Shown here: in pieces, positions 23,581-33,613 of the stretch
Layout: every line of letters starts with the position of its first letter
Position numbering within the stretch: position 1 is the stretch's first letter
From: Ampelocalamus luodianensis
Lineage: Eukaryota > Streptophyta > Magnoliopsida > Poales > Poaceae
Length of the DNA: 64,000 bases
NCBI GenBank assembly: GCA_036346255.1
Contig: CM070620.1
Span: 13,318,671-13,382,670, forward strand
Direction: 5' to 3'
Program-made: the position numbers and the translations under genes
Notes under the pieces: model-generated
Database searches by the model: none
What the model saw: only the letters and a program-made list of their open reading frames with translations
Told to the model about the DNA's origin: nothing

Positions 23581-24309
23581 AAAGCAAGCCAAACCAGAGA
23601 AAACATCTTCTCTGGAAAAAGCGTACCGCACAAAGGATCGGTACTACCGCCTTGCGGTAATACCGCTTAAACAACTGCGGTCATACCGCTGACTGGTCCG
23701 ACCGCCAAACACATGCCGGTTAGACCGGCACCCAAAACAAGAGAAACACATTCTCTGGAAAAAGCTGACCGGGTCACTTGACCCGAATGTCCGGTCAGAC
23801 CGACACCCCCCGGTTAGACCGACTAACATGGGCGGTCAGACCGCCCACTGTCAACAAGGCTGAAAACTGATAATACACTTTGCTTCAACTCAATTTGCAA
23901 AACACATTTGCCAATTGACGCAAGATGCACACAAGGGATGAAAGCAAGATTCTCAACAAGGTGGGAAACACATTTGCTGACTTTAGATCCAATGCCATAA
24001 GGAATAAGGTACATGGATTTAAACTATTTGCAAAACATATTCACAAACTAAAGTCACATGTTACAAGGATTATATATGAGCCTCAACTATTTGCAAAACA
24101 CATTCGCAAAAAATAGCATCATGCTAACGAGAGCTAAAGCAAGCACAACGAGCTATCAATACATGACTAACTCAAGCTACTAGTCAAGTCCCCTCTTAAT
24201 AGTACAACAAACTATATTAGCAATCCAGTCTCTAACTAAACACCAAGACTGGTAAAAAACTAGGAACACATCTTTAGCCCTAGCTAGTCATACCTTTGCC
24301 TTGCACATT

Positions 24310-24665
24310 CACTTGAAGCTTGATGACGCACATCTCCACTTCAAGATTAGTTCATTGACTTGATAATCATTAACACATGATGATTTTCTTCACTTCGGGA
24401 TCTTGACTTGATGCTCATCAACACATGATGATATCCTTCATCCCGAGTCTTGATATGTATCAACACATGATACATCCTTCATTTGCCCTCCATCAATACA
24501 TGATGAGCCTTCTCTTGACTTGATGATCAACTTATGATCATCTTCTCTTCTCGAACATCATCAACACATTATGATTTTCTTTCCTTCGAGATCTTGATAC
24601 GCATCAACACATGATGTATCCTTTACTCCAAACTCTTGACTTGATGACGATCAACTCATGATGTC
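24310..24665 (-). repeat. Degenerate array of CATCAACACATGATG motifs in LTR U3
   Basis: Variants of CATCAACACATGATG appear about eight times with intervals of roughly 40-60 bp. Each has short inverted arms (ATCAT/ATGAT) and most are followed by a CTTC- or TCCTT-rich stretch and TCTTGACTTGATG. The array lies upstream of the LTR TATA box when read on the minus strand. Confidence 0.75.
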
Positions 24666-26132
24666 ATCCAAAGTCTCCAATCTCCTGGAACATAACCTAT
24701 TCATCCAACTCATGGAAAACGTTAGTTTCACAATATGATTGTCATTAATTATCACAACATACCATTAACTCATAATGGTGGGATAAGATACTCCAATCTT
24801 TCCTTTTTTGGTAATTGATGACAACCATCACAATTACAAATAATTGAATATAAAGAATGAGTATATATGAACTACACAAGTTCTATATACCCAGGGATAT
24901 GTTTCAAAGTAGAGATCACAAATATATGTGGATGAAGAAGTATGGATCAATACTAATGAAACCACAAAACATAGAGTGAACTCTCCCTCAATGTGTGAAT
25001 ACACGAATATGTAATAAGAACATATGCACATATTCAAGTTAACCTTTTGATGGAGTTCAACCTATATTTTGGATTCGAGGAATGCAACAAGGTATAGGAA
25101 TATGATGTCGAATGCATACCTATTTGATTTTCACCTTTATGTCCAACTGAGACTAAACAATAGATAACAAGTGAAGTGTTAGTCTCACAAATAGATTTGT
25201 TATCAATCACCAAAATACTCAATTAACTCATAATAGCGGGTCTAGATTCTTCACTAGCCCCCCCTCTGGTCGCTTCTGTAGCTGTCATCGGTCCCTCTCC
25301 GGTCACAGTGCCATCTCGATCCATCGGGAGCCATAGTGGTCGCGTCTGACAGTCGTCGTCGCCGCCCCATCTTTGGTCGCATCTCGAGCAACCGGAGGAG
25401 CAGTACCATGATTCCATGAAGATGTTCGCCATTCTTTTCCTTCTGAGTTCTATGGTGGTCGCGACCACACATTTGCTTTCTTATTATCGTGTATGGTCAG
25501 TAAAACTTCATGTTGGAATAATTGTGGTTTGCTTGATATTATCATGTATGGTAAGTACTTAAGTTATGTAATATGTATAGACTCATGTTCGACGGTTAAA
25601 ACTTGAAATGATTGTGGTTTAGTTGATAATATGTATGCTTAATTAGTCGGTACTTATGTACCGATGTTAAACTAGAGCTGATACATGTTATGTTTTACTT
25701 ATTATCTCACCTTATTCATTCCTGTGAGGTGTTGTAGAATGCATGTTCTGCTTTATATTTCCCTCCATTGCCTATTATGAAAAGATATTTTCATGATGCA
25801 GATTGATTCCAACAAAATAGTTATATTCACCTTTAAGCATGATGACAAGTTACAAGAAAATTCAGAATGTGATTTCTAGGTAATCATAAAATAGACTAGA
25901 TGTTCCTTTTATTTTCCTTGCTTGACTGCCGAGTTTTGCTTCATACAATTTGTTTCATGGTAAAATTTTGTTATATGTTTCTAGTCCTCTTAGTGGTGAA
26001 GTACTACAATATGATCGTAAATAGTTGAGAATGCTGTCCGAAAATATTCTCAATACCAATGTTCAATGCTTATGTTATTAACTTATTACTGGTATGGTTG
26101 ATATTGTGGCAATGTACTCATGTGGTTTGGTC

Positions 26133-26407
26133 TAGACCTATTCAAGCCTCGGGCCGGCGGGCTTCAGGCCAGGCCTAGAAAAGCCCGATCTTGAATGGGC
26201 AAGCCTCGTCCGAAAATTGGGGTTTCCAATAAAATAGTATTATTTCAATTCTTTTTTGAAATAAAAATTAATATTTAATTCATTTCGAGAACTTAAAAAT
26301 AATTTTAAAATTATTTTTATTACCATTGTTGGGCTTTCCAGGCTTCGGGCCGAAAATCAAGGCCCAAGCACGAAAAATTTGGTCCAGGCTGCCCACGAAC
26401 AGGTCTA
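26133..26407. mobile_element. 275-bp hAT MITE
   Basis: The ends are TAGACCTATTCAAGCC and, inverted on the right, TAGACCTGTTCGTGGGC. Identical 8-bp duplications GTTTGGTC flank it at 26125-26132 and 26408-26415. There is no coding capacity. Confidence 0.9.
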
Positions 26408-26644
26408 GTTTGGTCCAACATGTATTTCCTCTATATATATGTGCGTACTATCTGCCTGTTTTTATCCGTTTCTGACCCGATTCCATCGTATATCCGTCCT
26501 GTGTCCGTGTTCGTATCCCGAATAACTCAAATTCATATTCGTATCTAATTTACCTATATCCGGCTAGAGAATAAAATATAGGATAAGATACAGGATGAGC
26601 ACTGTCTACCCGTATCTGGCCCATTTTCACCTCTACAAAAGACT

Positions 26645-26956
26645 CACAATCGCAGTTTACTTTTATGACGATGACTGCAACTCAATTTGGTTCTATTTTC
26701 TCCCTTGACTGGATAAGCTTAGTTAACTCAAACATTTGGAGCTAAAGTTCAACGCGTGCAGATCGCGCGCGCAGCGGAGTGATGAATTTTGTAGGGGACC
26801 CACAATCGCAGTTTCCTTTTATGACGATGACTGCAAGTCAATTTGGTTCTATTTCCCCCCTTGACAGGATAAGCTTAGTTAACTCAAACATTTGGAGCTA
26901 AATTTCAACGCGTGCAGATCGCGCGCGCAGCGGAGTGACGAATTTTGTTGCCAATT
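26645..26956. repeat. 156-bp tandem duplication
   Basis: Copies are 26645-26800 and 26801-26956. Both start CACAATCGCAGTTT and contain GCAGATCGCGCGCGCAGCGG. They differ at only a few positions, so the duplication is fairly recent. It lies just outside the right end of the hAT-like element. Confidence 0.9.
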
Positions 26957-28200
26957 TGGCGATGCACGTATGCATGCTTGCTTTTTCAACCAACTTTGAC
27001 GAGCGAACGTATAGAGCCTTTAATTTGTAGTTACATATGACCACTAGCGCAAATTTATTCTGTGCCTGAAGCGACTAGCAAAATGGTAATACCGTAATAG
27101 CACACGAACATTAACGTTGCGCGCTATAAGATTCCAAAGACAGTGACCCAACTGCTACCCTGGACGAATCACATATTCACATCTGAAACATCCAACCTTA
27201 CCACTAGTCTAGCGCAAAACATTCTACCGATTTGCTATTTACAAGTCGTCTGAAATTTTCTTAAGTTTAAGTTAATTGTCGTGACCATTAGATTTGTGCT
27301 AGATTGATATGTCATATGATTGAATATTAATCTAAATAGATAAAACATATGACTTATACTTAATAAAAATTCAATCACCTTACGAATAAACAATCACAAG
27401 ACTCTATTGCTCCATGCGTTCTTCCGTAATAAATCTTGGACGCCCACCGGGTCTCGCTGGTCACTCACCGGTAGCAATCTGATCTCGGTGCACGGATGCT
27501 GCAGCCAGCCGAAAAGATGCCCCCTGCCAATTAGTCTTTGCTGCGCTTACGCCGCTGTCCACGCACATGCACATCACCACTGATCAATCAGGCCTAGTAA
27601 AAAAGACGACCTGTCCTGAAAAAGCACTATAGCACTTCCCAGCTCCAAAGCCGGCTCGGCACCGAAAAAGTTACGAGCGACCGGCGCCCTACATATGTCA
27701 GCTGCTCCTACGCAGCGGTCTTTCGCACACGCGCGACACCGGCAGTGTATCGACCAGAAGCTCGTACGGCGTACTAGGCTGCGTGCCCCCGCCCGCCCGC
27801 CGACCGGCCGAGACACTCGTATTAGAGTTACAAGAATCTTACAATAACATAATAGTCTAAAATTTGGCTGCTTAATCTAGAAGAAACTTTGCATTCACAC
27901 TGCTGCTTCTTACAAAGGGACGAGACCGCCTATTAGTCTTACTAGTGGCCTGGCGGAAAACACGAGGTTTGACGCTGAGCTGAAGCTGCGAATGAAACAT
28001 CCCAAAACTCCATTTTGAGAAGACATAATAGGATAATTGGAAGGAAAATATATTTTGAGCATACTTGATATGAGAAGCTGCTCGTGCATGGTTTTTTAAT
28101 TGTTTATAAAAAAAGCAAATAATGAAATTCATACAAACATGAACTCGTAAGAATTTTAGGAAAAAAAAGAATAAAAATAGGTGAGAGAAATTATTTAGAA
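26957..28200. other. Intergenic DNA, no gene recognised
   Basis: It is AT-rich except for a GC-rich patch at 27420-27830. That patch has an 80-codon minus-strand frame with no recognisable domain. Sequence around 27255-27400 loosely resembles 10290-10410, suggesting a shared dispersed repeat. Confidence 0.45.
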
Positions 28201-29800
28201 CCCATTTGCATAGGAAAAATTTATTGAGCATCAATTAAGAAAATTTTCATCTAAAGCAACAATACATTTCAAGAAAACAGTAGCATGTGAGCATTTTTTA
28301 GAAAATCACAGAACATATAAAATCCTGAAAATTTTACTTAAATAACTATACTGTTCCAGGAACCCTCCCAAAAATTGTCATAAATTTTGGAGCTATATTT
28401 CTATGTTTAAAAATTCCCTAAAAATCCTCAGCCTTTCTTCTCAAAATTCTGAGCTAATATCTCTCTCCTCTCGCTGACGCGTGGGAGCCACACGCCAAAC
28501 TCTTTCTTCCACCTCGCATTGCCATCCCCTCCGCCCTGTAGTAGCACCAGAGCTCGCCATGTAGGCGCTGCTGTCATCCTCGCATGCCCACGGGAGAATA
28601 CCGCAACCGCCCGGTCTCACCTGCCTCGCCCCACCGATTCTCTCCGCCGAGGACTCGTCGCTGTGCGAGATATTCGCGAGAACCTGGGCCATCCGCATCT
28701 CTCTCGTCGCCATTCTCGTCTCCATCTCGCTATTTGAAGCCCTTCGGAGCATGTCAAAACATTCCACATCCATTGTTGGTTCCATTTCTCCCTTCCGTTG
28801 TAAGTTTCGTCCACTGTAGCACCCGGAACACTTCGTCGTCCCGAGCTCCGGTGCGCGCGCTCTGCCCAAGCGCAACTGTATCCCGGAGCCCCGAGCCAAC
28901 GACGTGCGTGTCAGCTTGCGTCATTTGTTTCACTCAGTCACCCCCTCACTCCCCTGCTCTTCTTTTGCAGTATAGCGCTGCAATCGTACCTTCTTCCTCA
29001 TCTCCGGCGCCAGGGTAGCCGTAGAGGATCTCCAAGCTCAGTGAGTCCCAGTTGACTTTGTGCCCAGTTTAAGCGTCACCCCGTCTCACTAAACCTCCTA
29101 GCACCACCCATTTCAGCTATCTCGCCCACACTGAGCTACCACCGTGAGCCTCCTTCCACCGTCACCGCTAATGACAACGCCTCTCGTGAGCCCTTGACCC
29201 CATCGGGCGCTTTTCCCATCTATAGACCCTCCTCCGAAGCTATGCATGCGCTTCATTTCGCTTGATTTCACCGTGATGTACGTCATCATCAAGCTTGTCG
29301 CCGCCATCGATCATCGCCATCAAGGCACCTCAACCCTTGTCCGACCCCATTCTCGCCTTCTCGTGATCGTGGTAGCTATCATAGCATAAGCCTCCTTCAA
29401 TTTGGATAGTGTAGCACTTTGCGCCAAAATCATCGAAGAAGGCCTATGGCGCCGCCGGACATTGCCGCCGGCTTGCCTCAAAGCACCCTAGGCTCGAGCC
29501 ACGCCTAATAGCATTGCGATAGCACCCTAAGTCGATTTGAGCTTCAAGCCACCTAGTCTTTGCCCTTAGCGCTAATGTCCTATTCACCGAGAGTCCTTGC
29601 CGCCACTCACCGTCGCGCCACCGACTGGCCCATCTCTCCGCCACCTTCACTTCTAGCGCGAATTGAACCTCTACTATTTCTAGGCTCCCAGTTTTTCTCA
29701 AGACATGCCCGTTGCATGCAGCTTCTTTCTCATGGTCATGCGCGCTGCATTCACCTCACTCACTCTCTCTCTCTCTCTCATGCGCTGGGACCCGCACCGC
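28200..29800 (+). mobile_element. Left part of a gypsy-like LTR
   Basis: The segment from 28848 to about 29800 is repeated at 33614 to about 34600 with high similarity and many small indels. Its upstream part has the AT-rich opening followed by GC-rich leader-like sequence seen in large rice gypsy LTRs, and resembles in style the LTR that starts at 63261. The start is uncertain. No protein domain is seen; frames here have biased composition only. Confidence 0.45.
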
Positions 29801-32800
29801 CCATCGATCGCGCCATTAGAGACCCCGTATGCTGCATCTCCTCCGCCTGGTCCATTCAATGGAGGAAGCACCGGCTGACTGGCGGTGGCGCAAGCAGAAG
29901 CACGAGGAAGAAGCACTGCAAGAAGAAGCGGTCAGCATTGCAAGCATATTCGGGCCGCTTGGGCCATATTCTTTGCATAATCCAATGTTATAGGCCCATT
30001 TTCGCAATACTCAAATCCCCAAATCCCCATTCGCCACAACCCATTCGGCCACTCCCCAAAATCCCCATCTCTCAAATCCCTAATTCACAGAACTCACCTG
30101 GTGACTTGGGCGGGCGCACCGCACACGCGGCCGACGGTGACGGCGGGGGAAAGGCGGCGAGCGGGGCCACTGGGGCGGCGCGAGCGCGCCGGGAGGAGAC
30201 GGAGCGAGCCGAACAACGGTGGAGGCGGCTAGCGCGCCGGCTAAGGGCGCGGCGGCGACCGCGAGCCTCGGATTCAAGAATCGAGAGGCCGAGGCGGCCG
30301 GCGGCCGGAGGCCGAGCCGGCCGGCCGGTCTGCGCGTTAGCGCAGCGCGACGGGCGGCCGGGTAGGAGGTAGGAGGTCGGAGGCGCGCCGAGCAGCAAGG
30401 GAGGTGCGGGTCGCGCGGGCTGCGGCCAAGAGGAGGCGGGCGACCGGAGGACGGACGCCGCGCGCGAAGCCAACAGGGAGGGGCGGCGCACGCGCTGCGT
30501 GCGCTGTAAGAAAAGGGAAAGGAGCATCACATCATGTGTGTCTTGCGCCGTAAGAATTAAATAGAAGAAATGGGGAAATGGGGAATGTGTTATGTGGTCT
30601 TGAGTCACTGAGATAATCATATATGGTGATAACTCACAACTAAGAAGGTGAGCTGAGGTAAAATTTCTAACTCACTCAGTTAATATCAATGATAAATGAT
30701 AATATCAATGTGATGTTGAGATGATGTTGTGAATGAATATGATGTTGTATTGTTGTCTACTTGTCTAGTCTAGTTACATGTATTTAGTTTTAGTACTTAT
30801 GGATTACATACAATTTATTGTAGATTTATAAAAGATGGACAAACGAACTTTGCATAGTTATTTCTTGAACAATTCAAATACAAGTATTACTCCTCATACC
30901 AATGAGAGTACAACTCAACCAAAGAAGCCTCGGATTGATTTTAATCCCGGTGACACCATTGCCGATCCAGCATGTCGTATACCAATTGAAGATTATCCAA
31001 GTGAAATTAGAGATCAAGTGAGGAGGGCATATTTGTTGAAGGGTCCAACTCGACCAATTGGCTATGTTTTTCCAAAGAAAATGATGGATTGTTGGAGATC
31101 CTTTCAAGAAGCATGGTTTAACAAATTTGATTGGTTGGAATATAGCGTGTCAAAGGATGCCGCATTTTGTTTCTATTGCTTTCTTTTCAAGAGTCCGTCA
31201 CATCCTCATTATTTTGGCAATGATGCATTCACAAAAGTTGGGTTTGTTAATTGGAGGAAGGCTTTGAAAAGTTTGAATGACCATGTTGGTGGACCTAGTA
31301 GTACCCATATCTTTTGTAGGCAAGCATGTGAGGATTTCAATAATCAAAGATTAAGTGTGTCACATAAATTAGATGCTCGTGGTAAGGCAGACGAAGTTGC
31401 ATATAAAATTCGTCTAACTGCTTCTCTAGATTGTGCAAGATTTCTCCTAATGCAAGGTGAAGCTTTCCGTGGACATGATGAATCTGCTACTTCCATCAAC
31501 AAGGGAAATTTTAAGGAGTTGTTGGAGTGGTATACAGATAAGAAGGAAGAAGTAAAGAAGGCATTTGATGTAGCTCCTAGGCATTGCACCATGACTTCTC
31601 CTTGGATTCAAAAAGACCTTGCAAAAGCTTGTGCAGAAGAGGTCACTAAGGTGATTATGGGTGAGATTGGAGATAAGAATTTTTCAGTACTTATTGATGA
31701 ATCTCGAGATGTATCAATAAAAGAGCAAATGGCTGTGATTATGAGGTTAGTAGTTGGTTTTATATTTTTAATTATACCATTTATGCATTGTGTGTCCTAA
31801 CTTGCATATCTTGTGACATGTAGATTTGTTAACAATCAAGGGAAGGTCAGGGAAAGGTTTATTAAACTTGTACATGTCAAAGAGTGTACTTCTGCTGCAT
31901 TGAAGGGTGCATTGCTTGGTGTGCTTGCAGGATATGATTTATCTCTTTCGAGGCTTCGTGGGCAAGGATATGATGGAGCTTCAAATATGAGAGGAGAATT
32001 TAACGGCTTGCAAAGACAGATTCGAGATGAAAATCCGTATGCTTTCTATGTCCATTGCTTTGCCCATCAGTTGCAATTAGCAGTTGTCACCGTCTCGAGT
32101 AGTGTCAAAGCTATTGCTGATTTCTTCAATTATATTCCCCTAATAGTGAACACTGTTAGTTCATCTTGCAAGAGGATGGATGCTTTGATTGAAAAGCAAC
32201 GTGAAGTCTTATTGCAGAAGGTGCAGAATGACTTGATTATCACTGGAACAGGGTTGCATCAGGAAACTAGCCTAGCTAGACCTGGAGATACTAGATGGGG
32301 CTCACATCACAAAACCTTGCTCCGTTTGTATGAAATGTGGGAGGCAACTGAGGAGGTGTTAGAAATTGTAAGTGATGATAGTCGTCAACCATCCAATTCT
32401 GGTGGAGCATATGGTTTGATAAGAAAAATGGAAACCTTTGAATTTGTGTTCATATTGCATTTGATGTTGGACTTGTTGGGCATTACAAATGAATTATCAC
32501 ATGAATTCCAAAGGAAGGATCTAGACATTGTCCATGCCATGGGTTTGATTATGGATGTAAAAGAGAACTTGCAAAACATGAGGGATAATGGGTGGGAGCC
32601 ATTGCTCGAGCGTGCAAAAAGCTTTTGTGAAGCAAATGGCATCACTGTTCCGGATATGGATGAAAGCACCCCAATTATGGGTCGAATGTCACGTCGAGGC
32701 CATAGAGTGACTCAAGATCATTTTTATAGAGTTGACATCTTCTATGCGGCTATCGATGCCACTAAGTCAGAGATAAATCATCGCTTTAATGAAGTTTCTA

Positions 32801-33613
32801 CAGAGCTATTGATATGTATGTCTTATCTTGATCCAAGAAACTCATTCTCCAAGTTTGATGTGGACAAGCTTTTGCGACTTGCTGAGATTTATGCTGATGA
32901 TTTCTCCATAAGTGATCGTATATTGTTAAGAACTCAGCTTCAAAACTACATTCTCAATGTTAGGAGAAGTGTAGAATTTCGTGGATGTCGTAACCTTGCA
33001 AGGCTCACTAAAAGATGGTTGAAACCGAAAAGACAAAACATTCTCATTGGTGTATCGTCTCATTGAGCTAACATTGATTCTTCCTGTGGCAACGACATCA
33101 GTTGAAAGAATCTTTTCGGCAATGAAAATTATTAAGACAGACTTGCGCAACAAAGTCTCCGATGAATGGCTCAATGACTTGATGGTGTGCTACACTGAGC
33201 GAGAGATATTCAAAAGCATTGATGATAAAACAATCATGGATCGTTTTCAACAGATGAAATCTCGTAGAATGGATTTGCCTCCCGCTCCTAGTCATAGCTA
33301 GCGGTTTTGCGGTATGTTCCATACTTCCATTTCATTTCAATGTTTGCAATTAGTCACGATTTTCTGATTGTCACGCTAATTTAGCTACTATTGTTTCACA
33401 GATTGCTACTCGTATGTATTTATACGCATTTGGATTGTTATGTTCATTAGCCAGGTACTATCTTAAGTTCATTTTACATTCTCGCTTTATCTTTTATTTA
33501 TTTATGTATAAATTTGAATTGCATTAGACATTCAAATGTATTATGTATGTTTTATACAATTTTATTATATTAGCTTCAGCACCCCCTCTATTTCTATCCT
33601 GCGTTCGCCACTG
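29801..33613 (+). mobile_element. hAT element with TTF-finger transposase; left end not found
   Basis: The right end, inverted, reads CAGTGGCGAACGCAGGATAG, a typical terminus of this hAT group. It is followed at 33614 by CCGGTGCG, the expected 8-bp target sequence. The same CCGGTGCG occurs at 28848 but without an insertion there. No convincing left terminus was found; the nearest candidate is CGGTGGCGCAAGC near 29883. The GC-rich stretch 30090-30480 is probably the transposase leader. Confidence 0.65.
30835..33301 (+). pseudogene. hAT transposase, TTF zinc finger/DUF4371 type, near-complete
   Basis: It would excise and reinsert its element in the nucleus. Exon 1 is 30835-31745 (starts MDKRTLHSYF), the intron is 31746-31823 (GT-AG), and exon 2 starts at 31824; the junction keeps frame. 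The N-terminal TTF-type finger spans roughly residues 85-170, with DAAFCFYCFLF. Candidate DDE residues are the Asp in FSVLIDESRDVS, the Asp in GQGYDGASNMRG, and the Glu in ATTSVERIFSAMK. Two frame changes occur between about 33005 and 33045, just before the C-terminal hAT dimerisation domain. That domain is otherwise well preserved in a new frame to the TAG at 33301. Length is about 800 codons, as in the family. Either a very young pseudogene or a sequencing error. Confidence 0.88.

Larger units (their letters stand above)
20235..25253 (-). repeat. Solo Sirevirus-like LTR, reverse orientation, expanded by triplication
   Basis: Read on the minus strand it starts TGAAGAATCTAGACC at 25253. It ends at 20235 with CTAGTCGGCCTCCTCGATC and TTACA, preceded by a CAACCCCCC run, the usual Sirevirus LTR ending. 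Flanking 5-mers are CCAGC (20230-20234) and CTAGC (25254-25258), a target duplication with one C-to-T change. No gag or pol is present, so it is a solo LTR formed by recombination. Without the two extra tandem copies the LTR would be about 2.6 kb. Clusters of CGGTCAGACCG palindromes lie near 23520-23840. Confidence 0.75.
19112..26635. mobile_element. Old hAT-like element with paired ends, heavily nested
   Basis: The left end reads TAGGGGTGAAAATGGGACGG. The reverse complement of the right end reads TAGAGGTGAAAATGGGCCAG, so the first about 23 bases match with three or so differences. TAGGGGTG-type ends are characteristic of hAT elements. Flanking 8-mers ACGAAGGA and ACAAAAGA agree at six of eight positions, a possible worn target duplication. 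No transposase is recognisable inside. Much of the interior is later insertions (601-bp hAT, solo LTR, tandem copies, 275-bp MITE), so the original element was roughly 1.6-2 kb. Confidence 0.55.

Noticed and set aside
10290..27400. Similarity between 10290-10410 and 27255-27400
   Set aside because: Only loose AT-rich resemblance was visible by eye, without shared ends, so it was not called as a repeat family.
28441..29018. Overlapping frames of 152 and 144 codons on both strands
   Set aside because: They lie in an LTR-like segment repeated at 33614; the repeat copy has indels that break them.
30072..30620. 182-codon minus-strand frame before the hAT transposase
   Set aside because: It comes from an extremely GC-rich leader where all frames stay open by composition.
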